DNA of 64,000 nucleotides from positions 1-64,000 of the IMG/VR virus record IMGVR_UViG_3300008267_000029. One strand, given 5' to 3'. Each line of letters begins with the position of its first letter. Positions within the stretch are counted from its first letter, which is position 1. The stretch is from a virus. Of this stretch, positions 41,699 to 51,926 are shown piece by piece. The notes below the pieces were generated by a model that worked only from the letters and a program-made list of their open reading frames with translations, was not told the origin of the DNA and did not search any database. The translations under genes were made by a program, and so were the position numbers.

Positions 41699-44600
41699 AT
41701 GAATAAAATGATCAATCGATATAAGTCTAAGGAAGGGGGTACAATGATACCTATGCGTTTCCAAACAGGCGGAAGTAATTTATTCTTAACCATGCCTAAC
41801 GGAGGGAACGTTGGCCCTATGGGGTCATCTCCTATGGGACTTCCTGAATACAGAACGGGAGCAAACTACGGTTATCCGTTTATGCAAGAAGGCGGCGGCG
41901 CAGATATGGACGGCGATGATCAAAGCTTTTACAGCGGCCGTATGAATACTTTTATTCAAAAGATTCGTGATGCTGCTGAGAAAAATCTTGAGACTGCTAT
42001 TATGGAGCAAGACCAACAACAGCCTATGGCAGCATATGGTATGAGTATGGGTAGCGATCCTATGAATTCATATGATCCGGGAAACTTAGGGATATTTGCT
42101 AAGACTGCTGACTTCATGAAGAATGCGGGTCAAGGAGCTCTATCTGGTTATATACAGCGCATGGGAGCTTTGGGTCCTAATGACTATTACTATAAGGAGA
42201 AAAACATCTATAAAGATAAAAGTAAGGGAGCACCATTAGGTACACAAACTTTTACCGATGCTGATGGCAATCAATCTAGTATCTCTCCAGAAGAAGCTTA
42301 CAATAGAGCTAACTATGCTTTATATACTAAAAAACATGGAGGAGGATTATTAAGAGCTAAGGATGGTTTAACAGGTGTGTTTGCAGGAGTTATGGATCCA
42401 GAGTTATACAGAAGAGCTTTGGAGATGGGTCATGAGAGCATAGAAGATTATCAAAAGTCTGGCTGGGGATATGGAAAGAAACATCCACAGTATAAAGCAC
42501 CTAGCTATCCAAGTCGTGTACGTATTAATGATCCACGTACTATTAACGCTACATCAGGTAATCCTATTAACCCGAATGTAGATTTAAAAAGTGGAGATTA
42601 CCATACTGGCGTAATCGGAGATATTGCAAGAGCTGCTAGAGAGTACGGTGTTGATCCTCAGGAGTTAATAGCAATGGGTCTTCAGGAAACAAACTTAGGA
42701 AAGACTGATCCAAACTATGGTCATGTTTTAAATTATCAGGATCCTGCAAATAGAGGTGCTGCTTATGATATGGCTTTTGCTAAAACACAAAAAAATAAAC
42801 TTGCTGATGAAAAAGGATATTCAAATGACGAGGTCCGTAGAATTCAAACTTATAATGGGTTAGGTACAGTATATCCTTGGACAGAATTAGACTACCACGG
42901 ATTTCCCATGAAAAGTATTTATGGAGTACCTTTAACTAATGCTGGAATCAACATGGTTGAAAATCCACTTTACGGAAAACGTATCATGGATTTACGAGAC
43001 AATGTTTTAAAGAATCCTAAGAATGCTGAGTACAATCAATTTTTAGATAAGTACAATAGAGACTTGGCTAACGAAGAAGCTGTTTCCCAACAGCAACTAG
43101 GTATGTATGATATATTTAATACATTCGGTCCTCAATATGGTAACCAGTTTAGAGATATGCTACAGGGTGCTTATAATGATTCTATTAATAATTCATTAAA
43201 TTCTGAATACATATACCCTGATGGAGATTTAAACCTAGGATACTCTGTACCTAATTTAGATAATACAAGACAAAGAAATGCTTTAGATAGATTTAATCAA
43301 GGTATAGGATATGAGCAAATCCCTTATAGAAACGGGGGAGCCCTAAAAAAGTTTACTGGGGATGAAGATGGCAGTACTACAGGAGATAACTATTGGAGCG
43401 CTGATGAAAAAGCATATTTAGATGCTCTACCTAAAGCCCAACGCGATGCTATTATATCTAAAGGAGATAAAGGACGAGAAGCTTACACAGCTTACAGAAC
43501 AGCTAATGATAAACCTAAAGCATCGCAACAATCTACTACGGCTAATAACACAGGTAATAATACAGCTAATAATACGACAACACAACAAAAAACTGTTACA
43601 AATGGACCTGAAGTAATAGGTGGGAACGGAGATCCAAATATGCTTTATAATGGTCATAACTCAAGTAATGAGAATACAACAGTAATTAACGGAGTACGAT
43701 ATGCTGTAGATCCTGTCACAAGGGAGGTTCTAGGATATAATCCCCAATCTTCAGCAAGAACTCAGAATTATGACAATTACAATCCTTATGGTGCATATAA
43801 TCCATATGGTGAATATGGAAGAATGAGAGGTAGAAACTTAGGAGTCATATCTAAAAATAGACTTACTCCAGAGTTTAGAGAAAACATGTTAGCTGGTAGC
43901 TACGATAATCCGCAACTACTTGGGGTATCAGAGATTAAAACTCGTAGGGCTATGGATCCTGGTAACAGAGTTAAGTCTATTACTTACAGCTATGGTCAAC
44001 CGATACCAGGAGGACGTACAACTATAAATAAATCTCAGCCAAATAGTTCTACACAGACTAACAGCGGTTCTAGTAGTACTACGCCTGGAAATGCTAATAA
44101 TCCTACGCCTGGAAGTTCTAGTAGTACTACGCCTAATACTTCGGTTAATCCATCAGTTAGTACGCTTACGCCAGAACAAAAAATACAGCAGGCTATGGAC
44201 TTTACATTCCGTCCAGGTCAAGGTCCTTATAGTACTCCAATAGATTTTCCAGGACTAGAAAAACCAAAAGTAGGACCTTGGGCAGATTACGGTGATGATC
44301 AACCTGTTCCTAATGTACCAGGGGCTATACCTAATGTTCCTACAGTAACAAATAATAATACTGGTTACACTCCTCCAGCTTTTGATATGAATAGATCTTT
44401 TGGTCAGATATCTAATAATGAGCTGAACTATTTTAGTACAGAGGGGGACATGAGTAATCCAGATTGGAGATCTCAAAGAATAGATAATTACGGATCAACA
44501 CAATACGGTAGTGCTAAACAGGTTGGAGATAAATGGAATAATATTAAAGGTAAACCTGTTAATGATGATAATGATATTGGTAGGAAAGGATTAACTAAGG

Positions 44601-45673
44601 ATCAAGTTGCTAAAGAGTACGATAAAGTACCAGCACCATTAAAAGATATTGCTATGGACCATTTGTTTAATGCAAGTTCTGATCCTAGAATATTTACATT
44701 AGCTGCTGCAGGAGCTATTGAAATGAACGATAGTTTAATGTATAAAGATAATCCTAAACTACTTGAGGATGCATGGGCTAAGAATATTGATCTTATAAAC
44801 CAGCAATATAAAGATGATCCGCAAGCATTTACATCTGCTGTAAATGACTATAGAAAAATTATCTATAGAAAGTCAAGACAAAAAGGTAAAGATCAATATG
44901 GTAACGATATAGATACAAAAAGTACTACTGGTCAGCCAGGTCTTCAATATAATGCATGGGAGGGAAGAACAAGTAATACAGGAGACTATCTAGATCGTAC
45001 TTACTTTAATCCAGCTAATGGTTATACAGCTCCACAATACTTTAAGAAACATGGCGGAGCATTAAATAAGTTTATTAGAAGGTACGATGATGGTGGACCA
45101 CTTAGCGTAAGAGATATGTCTGTCGCAGATATGCCTACGACTGATGAGATTAGTATGGACGAAATTAATCAGATACTTGGTGAAGATGCATTCAAGCCTT
45201 TTGAAATGACAGATGCCGATAGAATCAGAGCTGTTGATAAAGGTACTGAATATGAGCAGTTAGAACCAGGAGATCTTGAAGGAATAGCTCCAGCATTCGA
45301 TGTAACAACAAAAAGAAAAAAGAAGCGTATCGGTAATCCAGAAAAAGATCTTGCCGCTATTAATCTTGCTACTAAATTTTTTAAGGGTAGGGACGCAGCA
45401 TATGCTGAAACGGAATTACGTAATCGTAGCCAAGCATCTCAAGTATTTAATCCTATAAGAAGTACGGAAGGAAACTACGACATCTTATCTGGGGATTTCC
45501 GCAGAGGCAAAAGAGCAGCTGATGGTAATGATGCATTCCATTCCGGATTCGGTACTTATGCTCAAATGGGAGGTAACATGCTACAGAATTTAAAAGAAGG
45601 AGATGAAGTATATTTGACAGAGGATCAAATAAACGATATTTTAAAAAGAGGTGGTAAACTTTCATATCTATAA
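41699..45673 (+). CDS. Large virion protein with lysozyme/SLT-like domain and GG motifs
   Basis: 1324 residues. After a Gly/Met-rich start comes KKHGGGLLRAKDGL (~210-223) and a third SGWG module. A lysozyme-like domain at ~305-430 contains YGVDPQELIAMGLQETNLG, with E330 as candidate catalytic Glu, and RIQTYNGLGT. Two Ser/Thr/Asn-rich linkers surround a Tyr/Asn-rich region. An unassigned helical domain (~900-1100) contains PAPLKDIAMDHLFNASSDPR. GG motifs recur at ~541 (RNGGALKKFTG), ~1114 (KKHGGALNKFIRR) and the very C-terminus (KRGGKLSYL). Probably a peptidoglycan-degrading cargo or tail-lysin protein acting at entry. Confidence 0.6.
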   Translation: MNKMINRYKSKEGGTMIPMRFQTGGSNLFLTMPNGGNVGPMGSSPMGLPEYRTGANYGYPFMQEGGGADMDGDDQSFYSGRMNTFIQKIRDAAEKNLETAIMEQDQQQPMAAYGMSMGSDPMNSYDPGNLGIFAKTADFMKNAGQGALSGYIQRMGALGPNDYYYKEKNIYKDKSKGAPLGTQTFTDADGNQSSISPEEAYNRANYALYTKKHGGGLLRAKDGLTGVFAGVMDPELYRRALEMGHESIEDYQKSGWGYGKKHPQYKAPSYPSRVRINDPRTINATSGNPINPNVDLKSGDYHTGVIGDIARAAREYGVDPQELIAMGLQETNLGKTDPNYGHVLNYQDPANRGAAYDMAFAKTQKNKLADEKGYSNDEVRRIQTYNGLGTVYPWTELDYHGFPMKSIYGVPLTNAGINMVENPLYGKRIMDLRDNVLKNPKNAEYNQFLDKYNRDLANEEAVSQQQLGMYDIFNTFGPQYGNQFRDMLQGAYNDSINNSLNSEYIYPDGDLNLGYSVPNLDNTRQRNALDRFNQGIGYEQIPYRNGGALKKFTGDEDGSTTGDNYWSADEKAYLDALPKAQRDAIISKGDKGREAYTAYRTANDKPKASQQSTTANNTGNNTANNTTTQQKTVTNGPEVIGGNGDPNMLYNGHNSSNENTTVINGVRYAVDPVTREVLGYNPQSSARTQNYDNYNPYGAYNPYGEYGRMRGRNLGVISKNRLTPEFRENMLAGSYDNPQLLGVSEIKTRRAMDPGNRVKSITYSYGQPIPGGRTTINKSQPNSSTQTNSGSSSTTPGNANNPTPGSSSSTTPNTSVNPSVSTLTPEQKIQQAMDFTFRPGQGPYSTPIDFPGLEKPKVGPWADYGDDQPVPNVPGAIPNVPTVTNNNTGYTPPAFDMNRSFGQISNNELNYFSTEGDMSNPDWRSQRIDNYGSTQYGSAKQVGDKWNNIKGKPVNDDNDIGRKGLTKDQVAKEYDKVPAPLKDIAMDHLFNASSDPRIFTLAAAGAIEMNDSLMYKDNPKLLEDAWAKNIDLINQQYKDDPQAFTSAVNDYRKIIYRKSRQKGKDQYGNDIDTKSTTGQPGLQYNAWEGRTSNTGDYLDRTYFNPANGYTAPQYFKKHGGALNKFIRRYDDGGPLSVRDMSVADMPTTDEISMDEINQILGEDAFKPFEMTDADRIRAVDKGTEYEQLEPGDLEGIAPAFDVTTKRKKKRIGNPEKDLAAINLATKFFKGRDAAYAETELRNRSQASQVFNPIRSTEGNYDILSGDFRRGKRAADGNDAFHSGFGTYAQMGGNMLQNLKEGDEVYLTEDQINDILKRGGKLSYL
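42327..42475 (+). repeat. GG-LLRAKDG motif + SGWG module, copy 3
   Basis: Encodes KKHGGGLLRAKDGL, then PELYRRALEMGHESIEDYQK followed by SGWGYG. It shares the RAxxMGxxSxxxYxxSGWG pattern with copies 1 and 2 although it lies in a different protein. Confidence 0.65.
44067..44134 (+). repeat. 20-bp direct repeat in a Ser/Thr/Pro linker
   Basis: GTTCTAGTAGTACTACGCCT occurs exactly twice, at 44067-44086 and 44115-44134 (48-base period), encoding GSSSTTPG-type linker sequence. Likely a recent tandem duplication in a flexible linker. Confidence 0.75.
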
Positions 45674-45675
45674 AT

Positions 45676-48579
45676 ATGTACGGTAACAATAATAACATTA
45701 GAACGGGGAATCAAATAGCCCCGTCATATATTCCAAACACGCTTGGTAAAAAACCACTTAAAGTTCGTGATTCGTTAAGTGCTGTACCAAGAGAGGTTGC
45801 TAACCTAGAAGCAGAGGGAGGAGAAACAGTTCTTATTCCTAATAAACAGGGTGGGCCTGCTCATTACCATATTAAAGGTAAACGTCACTTCGAAGGAGGC
45901 GTAGCTTTAGCTGTTCCTGCTGAGTCTTTTATTTTCAGTGATACTAAATCAATGAGAATTAAAGACCCTGTGTTATTAGCAGAGTTTGGATTAGCAGAAA
46001 GAAAAGGAGGATATACCCCAGCAGAGATTGCAAAGAAGTACGACTTAAATACTTACCGTAAGATTTTAGCGGACCCTAATTCGGATGCGTTACAAGTTAA
46101 TACAGCAGAGATGGTGATTGCTAACTATAACGTTAAGTTAGGTAAGTTAGCTATGATTCAAGAATCAATGAAAGGATTTCCGGGAGGAATAGCTACAGCA
46201 TCAATGCCTTACATGGCTAAATATAATCTGGAGCCTGATATGTTTTTACCACGGGATATGAATCCACAACCTGAAGGAGCTCCTCAAGCCGGACAAGAAG
46301 AAATGATGGAAATGCAACAAGGAGCTATGGAAAACCAACAAGCAGAAATGATGCCGCCACAAATGCCTATGGGTAAACACGGAGGACAGTTGAGCCATCT
46401 AAGACAATATGCACCCGGTGGAACAACAGGAGAACTTGATCCTAATCAAATTGCATATAGTCCTAGAATGCAAAGAAAAATGCAACGTAGAGCTCGAAGA
46501 AATGCTGAACGCGAATATTACAACAGATACTATTCACAGCTATTAGAGCAAATACGAAACGAGCCTGAATACCCTGTATATGATAAAGCTCCTAGACCAG
46601 ACGCAAGTACTGGTATATATCTTCGTAAAGACGCAAATGGTAATACTTACTATGAAGACGGTAGAGGTGTTCGTATAGATAACCTTACAACTATGTCAAG
46701 TAATAGTAATCCTGACAATTACGTATTGCAAGAAGGAGAAAAGATTGTAACTAAAAACGGTAAGCGATATATTGTAAAGAAAGTTACTAAACCTGCCGTA
46801 GCTGATGGAACAAAGATTAAATCTAAAACTGATGCAACGGCAAAAGGAGATATCTATGAAGAAGGTGGTAAGTATTACCAAGTTCAAGAGTACGATGTAA
46901 CTAAACCTATTGCTTCAACTAAGTCTGGTAAAACTAACTATACAGGAAACCTTGATGAGGATAAAGTAAAAGCTAAGGCAATTCTTGAAAAATTACAGAA
47001 AGAAGGTGGGGCTGAATATCATAAAAGCACCTGGAAAATAGGTAATGATACCTATAAACCAGGGTGGCATATTAAAGAGGATGCTCGCAACAAAATGACT
47101 ACTGCTGAAAAAGAATTTCTAACTAAATTTTTGTCTTATGGTGCAGAAGATAATGTATTAGGTGTACCTGGGGAACAGGAATACCAAGTTGCTTTACAGT
47201 CTTCTGGAAATACAGGTTTCTTTGGTTATACCGATCCTAAGTTTTACGAGTACCGTTTCTGGAAAGCTCGTAATCCAAATGGTACTACAGAAGAATGGGA
47301 AGCACTTCCAGAAACAGCTGAAGGGGATGCACCTAGTAAAACAAAGAATAGAAAGAACATGTTCTACTCTTTGGGTATGGATATAGAGGATCCACATATT
47401 AAAGCTAATATTAGTAATCCAGATAAACTATATGATCCAGCCTTTGTTAAAGGCAACAAGAGGGTTAAGACAGCCAGAGAGATTAAGGACAAAGATGGTA
47501 ACATTGTAAGCAATCTTAACTATGTGGACGCCGTAGAAAATTTCTTTAATCCTGGTGAATTCCGCCCAGGATTAAGCGATGATAAAAAGTTAGGATTAGA
47601 GCATGCCGATGCATTTACATTTGATAGAAAAGTAAATCCTCTTGAGCCTACTGTAGAAGAAACAGAAAGACTTCTAGACGAGGATATAAAAAAATACTCG
47701 CCTACATATCAGAAAGGACGACCTACTCCTGACTTTATACAGGATCGCATCTTAGAAGGTAATGCTATGAGAAATATGTATAATATCAATAGATATTATC
47801 CATCTCTTCAGTCATATGAGCCGATGCTGCCTGAGCCTGTTCCTTATAACCCTGAACAAGAAATTCAAGCCAACAACGCTTTACTTACAGAAGCATCCGA
47901 TGCTTTTAGAGGTACATCTGGATCTTCACAAGCATTAGGAGCTAAGATTGCGGGAGCGTCAGGAAGTTTAGCGGATAATGTTGCTAAGATCATGGGACGA
48001 TATAATAATCTTAATGTTGGTACAGCTAATGAGTTTGCTTATAAGCAATCCGATATTATGAACGATGCTCAGAAGTTTAATGCTGGTCAAATGATGGCTT
48101 ATGTAGATAAAGTTAATACTACTAACCAAAACTACGATAATGCTAAACGTGAAGCTCGTGATGCATATGCTCAAGCTGAAGCTAATAGAATTACTAACAG
48201 AGCTAAAGCACAAGTACTTAATACAATGTATCCTGAGTATGGAATCAATCCAGCAGCAGGTGGAGAACTATTCTTTGCTCCAAGTAGAGAAATAGTAGCT
48301 AACGAGAATGCAATGCTTGCTCATAACGATGCTCAACAATTTGCTGAATTCCTAAGAGAGAATCCTGACTTAGCACAAAACTATGCTGGAGCCTTAGCAA
48401 ACGTTTGGACAAAAGGTAAAAGTACTGCAGGTATGGGAAATCCTATGGATGCTGCTTTCTATAATGCTTATAGTGGAATGATGCCAGGTATGGCGGAAAC
48501 ACCTCCTGGAAACAATCCTAACTACTACATGGAAGAAGGAGGGAGTATTCCTTTTAACTACATAGTTGGTTTACTATAA
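45676..48579 (+). CDS. crAss-like virion cargo protein
   Basis: 967 residues. Residues ~20-190 contain SLSAVPREVANLEAEGGETV, RHFEGGVALAVPAESFIFSD and ERKGGYTPAEIAKKYDLNTY, then VKLGKLAMIQESMKGFPGG. I recognise this combination from a protein conserved in crAss-like phages and proposed to be packaged cargo. A Met/Gln/Glu-rich linker (~195-230) leads to MGKHGGQLSHLRQ, another copy of the GG motif. The rest is charged and helical (KFNAGQMMAYVDKVNTTNQN) and ends in EEGGSIPFNYIVGLL, again a GG motif at the C-terminus. No enzyme motif. Starts two bases after the preceding stop. Confidence 0.65.
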   Translation: MYGNNNNIRTGNQIAPSYIPNTLGKKPLKVRDSLSAVPREVANLEAEGGETVLIPNKQGGPAHYHIKGKRHFEGGVALAVPAESFIFSDTKSMRIKDPVLLAEFGLAERKGGYTPAEIAKKYDLNTYRKILADPNSDALQVNTAEMVIANYNVKLGKLAMIQESMKGFPGGIATASMPYMAKYNLEPDMFLPRDMNPQPEGAPQAGQEEMMEMQQGAMENQQAEMMPPQMPMGKHGGQLSHLRQYAPGGTTGELDPNQIAYSPRMQRKMQRRARRNAEREYYNRYYSQLLEQIRNEPEYPVYDKAPRPDASTGIYLRKDANGNTYYEDGRGVRIDNLTTMSSNSNPDNYVLQEGEKIVTKNGKRYIVKKVTKPAVADGTKIKSKTDATAKGDIYEEGGKYYQVQEYDVTKPIASTKSGKTNYTGNLDEDKVKAKAILEKLQKEGGAEYHKSTWKIGNDTYKPGWHIKEDARNKMTTAEKEFLTKFLSYGAEDNVLGVPGEQEYQVALQSSGNTGFFGYTDPKFYEYRFWKARNPNGTTEEWEALPETAEGDAPSKTKNRKNMFYSLGMDIEDPHIKANISNPDKLYDPAFVKGNKRVKTAREIKDKDGNIVSNLNYVDAVENFFNPGEFRPGLSDDKKLGLEHADAFTFDRKVNPLEPTVEETERLLDEDIKKYSPTYQKGRPTPDFIQDRILEGNAMRNMYNINRYYPSLQSYEPMLPEPVPYNPEQEIQANNALLTEASDAFRGTSGSSQALGAKIAGASGSLADNVAKIMGRYNNLNVGTANEFAYKQSDIMNDAQKFNAGQMMAYVDKVNTTNQNYDNAKREARDAYAQAEANRITNRAKAQVLNTMYPEYGINPAAGGELFFAPSREIVANENAMLAHNDAQQFAEFLRENPDLAQNYAGALANVWTKGKSTAGMGNPMDAAFYNAYSGMMPGMAETPPGNNPNYYMEEGGSIPFNYIVGLL

Positions 48580-48641
48580 TAAATTTAAACTTAAAAGGTT
48601 TATTAAACTTTAAAGATTTTTTCGTATTTTTACAATAAGAT

Positions 48642-51600
48642 ATGGCTACCTACATACAAGGAATAACAGATTACATCCCGAAGCTCCAGCCTTTTCAGCC
48701 GGACTTTAACTTCTTTCAAAAAGCCCTAGAGACTAAGCAAGGACAGTATGATGCTGGTTACGCTAAAATTAGCTCAACATATGGTCAACTACTTAATTCT
48801 CAATTACTTAGAGAACCTAATAAAGAAAGAAGAAACGAATTCTTTACAGGGATTGATAACGAAATTAAACGTCTATCAGGCGTAGATTTATCTTTACCTG
48901 AGAATGTGAATCAGGCAAGTAAGTTATTTCAGCCGCTTATTGATAATGATTATTTTAGAGCTGACTTGTCCTATACTAAAATGTACGGGAATGCAAAAAA
49001 GAAAAGTAAAGGTCTTAGAGATAATCCTAATCCTAAAGACGACGTTAAGTGGTGGGCAGAAGGAGATACAGCTTTAGATCTTCAAGCAGAGGATTTTTCT
49101 AAGTCTAGTGATGATGAGTCACTTAGATTTTCTTCGCCGAGATATGTACCAAAAATAGATGTAACAGAAAAGCTTTTTAAGTTTGCTAAAGATAACGATA
49201 TTAATCCGGAGACTCTATCTCAAACGGGACGATATAACATTATATATGCAAATGGACAAGCAGCTATCCCTAAATTACAAGATGTATTTGGAGCGGTTGT
49301 ATCAGGAGATTCTCGTATTAAAGACATGTATGCTACTCAAGCTTATGTAGATCGTAAGAATGCTATAAAGACTAATGCGGAAAAATTTGGTGGAGATGAG
49401 ATAGCAGCAGAAAAAGATTACTTAAGAGGTAAAGTAGATGAAATAAATAACTACTATAGACAAAAAAGCGTAGACACAAGTAAGTCTGCAGATAACGCTA
49501 AGACTACTAAAAAGGTACTAGAGAATAAAATTCGTACAGAGGGTGTTGATCCTGATTTAGATAAAGATCTTATTGCATTATATCAAAATAGTATTGCGGA
49601 CGAACAAGTAATGTCTGCAGTAGAGGAAACAAATAAAGAAGCCTTATCGCAAGCAGATGTTATAAGTTTTGATGATACTGATATGGAAAGTTTACGTTAT
49701 AGAGTAGACAATGCCATGAGCTACTTCTTAATGGATAACATGGTTAATCAAACGGCCATATCTTATGCAAACGCTAAGATGAAGATCTTAAAGTTTGAGG
49801 CAGATCCGTATGCAGTTAACGCCCAAGAACATGCTTTCCGTGTATCAGAAATGGCTACTAAGTTTGGTTATGATAAGCTCCTAAAAGAAATGGACATTGC
49901 TTTAGAGATGTTAAAAGCAAACGGTGGAGTATTAGGGGGGAAAGCACCATTTACTCAAAGTGAGTTTTCGGGATATACATCATGGCAAGATTTTATGGGC
50001 GGAGGTCAGGTAACAGGGGATGTTGCTGTAATGGAGAAAAACTCTTCTGCTCAAAATTCTGTAACGCAAACTGGTAAAGCCGGTACGGCAATGAATGCTA
50101 ATGAGTATGTTAAGCTACAAAATAGTAGAATAGATGCGGCTAAGACAGAAGAAGAAAAAACTATGATCCGTCAGCAGGTTACTGAAGACTTAGGTTTATA
50201 TAATGAAGTAGTAGAAAAAGGATATACATATACCGAAGATGCTCCGACTGATTGGGGACGAGCTCTCAAAGGTTTAATTAAGTTTGGTTTAGGAGCTGAA
50301 GCTATAGGAGCAGGTGTTGCTGGAGAAATTTCTAGTTTTGGTTTAGCTACGCCTGTAGCAGTTGCAGCTGCTGTAGGGGGTGCCGGTTTAGCCTATTCTG
50401 GTAGTGACGACATATACCAAGGTTTAGCAGGAGATAGAACAATAGCGGTACCTGATAAAGTTAAATCTAAGTCAGGACTCGTTAGACAAACAAGTGATGG
50501 TAAATTTCAATTAGTAGATTTTGAAAATTCAATAGGTATAACAGATCCTAATAGTGGAGATTACTGGCAGAAAGTAAATGACCGTATTGTTGCAAGAACA
50601 TCAACTATAGCTACTACAGATAAAAATAATCCAGCAGTAAATAACACTCTTACTTTTATTGCTGAGAACAATCAGAAAATACAGACTGCAAATAAGGTTC
50701 TTTCTGAGATGCAGGAAATTACTGTAGAGAATCATAAGAAGTTAATTCCTGCTTTAGCAAATGAGTCAGGAGTTGATATTTATAATTCTGGACAATTGTT
50801 TACTGCAGATTTATCAAGAAGAAAAACACAAGAGGAATACGTAGCTGATTTTATTAGAGCTTATAAGGATGATGAGAAATATTATCCTAAGACTAAACAA
50901 GGTGGTTATCAAAGATCTCAAACATATGAAATATCAGAAGAAGAACGACTTGCTGATATGCGAGAAGATGCTATAGATAATTACGAGGATCTTACAGATG
51001 CATACGAGACTCTTTCTAAAAATCCTGATGCAAGTGTAGGTATTACTACATTTAATGCTAATATAATGAAAAATGCCGGAGGAGTTAACAAGTTAGCCGG
51101 TACTGCTCTTAGTGCGCCATTTGATCCAGTCTATTATGATGAGCTACCTTTTAAGGATGCAATGTCTTTATTTAGAGTAGACATGGGACCGGCAGCAATG
51201 TCTGAGCAATTTAGAAATCAAAAGGGCGCTAAGTTTATGTATGGTAATGGACAGAATATTACCAAAGATGATTACGAGGATACCGATAATAGTGCAACTG
51301 CCGCAGCATCAATGTATTTTGCTATGCAAGCCGCATCTTTAAACTATGGTGGAAAAACAAATCAAAATACGGCTCGTCCTACAGGAGAATGGACCTACTA
51401 TAGTATAGCAGCAAATGATCCTAACAAAGTAGCAGCAACATTTACATTTAATCCAGAGTTTGTTCAAGCTAATGCTGGAAAAGATGGAGCACCTGGAATT
51501 ACAGCAGAGTTAGCAGCAAGAATGTCAAAAGGTGAAATACCACAAGTAACATTCTTTATTGATTCTGATAAAGCAAAATCTGCTCCGTTTACAAGTATGG

Positions 51601-51926
51601 AAACTACAATGGAGGAGTTTTTATTTGAACGAGGTAAGTTAGAACTTAACTATCCTGATGGTGGTAATGTTAAATTCTCTAGAGATGCTTTAGGTGGAAT
51701 TAGTATAGACGGTTCTATTCCTTCAATTAATGCTAAAGGAGAAGTTACATATACTCCTGTTTTTGGTACTGTATATAATGAAGACATTAATGCTGTGTAT
51801 AATACCTGGAAAGGATCAATGTCTAATATAGATCAAGTGAATAAACAACAGAAAGCAGCACTTTCTAGTTCGAGTACAAATAAAATAAAAGATCCTAGCT
51901 ATTTCCAACCTCAACCTGAACAATAA
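48642..51926 (+). CDS. crAss-like internal virion protein with hydrophobic segment
   Basis: 1094 residues. The start MATYIQGITDYIPKLQPFQP, followed by DFNFFQKALETKQGQYDAGY and LSGVDLSLPENVNQASKLFQ, matches from memory the N-terminus of a cargo protein conserved across crAss-like phages. Most of the chain is helical. A Gly/Ala-rich hydrophobic stretch at ~545-590 (FGLATPVAVAAAVGGAGLAY) looks membrane-active, like the internal ejection proteins of short-tailed phages. No catalytic motif. A 62-base A/T-rich gap with a weak hairpin (48586-48602) precedes it. Its stop overlaps the next start (AATAATGAG). Role in genome ejection inferred. Confidence 0.65.
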   Translation: MATYIQGITDYIPKLQPFQPDFNFFQKALETKQGQYDAGYAKISSTYGQLLNSQLLREPNKERRNEFFTGIDNEIKRLSGVDLSLPENVNQASKLFQPLIDNDYFRADLSYTKMYGNAKKKSKGLRDNPNPKDDVKWWAEGDTALDLQAEDFSKSSDDESLRFSSPRYVPKIDVTEKLFKFAKDNDINPETLSQTGRYNIIYANGQAAIPKLQDVFGAVVSGDSRIKDMYATQAYVDRKNAIKTNAEKFGGDEIAAEKDYLRGKVDEINNYYRQKSVDTSKSADNAKTTKKVLENKIRTEGVDPDLDKDLIALYQNSIADEQVMSAVEETNKEALSQADVISFDDTDMESLRYRVDNAMSYFLMDNMVNQTAISYANAKMKILKFEADPYAVNAQEHAFRVSEMATKFGYDKLLKEMDIALEMLKANGGVLGGKAPFTQSEFSGYTSWQDFMGGGQVTGDVAVMEKNSSAQNSVTQTGKAGTAMNANEYVKLQNSRIDAAKTEEEKTMIRQQVTEDLGLYNEVVEKGYTYTEDAPTDWGRALKGLIKFGLGAEAIGAGVAGEISSFGLATPVAVAAAVGGAGLAYSGSDDIYQGLAGDRTIAVPDKVKSKSGLVRQTSDGKFQLVDFENSIGITDPNSGDYWQKVNDRIVARTSTIATTDKNNPAVNNTLTFIAENNQKIQTANKVLSEMQEITVENHKKLIPALANESGVDIYNSGQLFTADLSRRKTQEEYVADFIRAYKDDEKYYPKTKQGGYQRSQTYEISEEERLADMREDAIDNYEDLTDAYETLSKNPDASVGITTFNANIMKNAGGVNKLAGTALSAPFDPVYYDELPFKDAMSLFRVDMGPAAMSEQFRNQKGAKFMYGNGQNITKDDYEDTDNSATAAASMYFAMQAASLNYGGKTNQNTARPTGEWTYYSIAANDPNKVAATFTFNPEFVQANAGKDGAPGITAELAARMSKGEIPQVTFFIDSDKAKSAPFTSMETTMEEFLFERGKLELNYPDGGNVKFSRDALGGISIDGSIPSINAKGEVTYTPVFGTVYNEDINAVYNTWKGSMSNIDQVNKQQKAALSSSSTNKIKDPSYFQPQPEQ

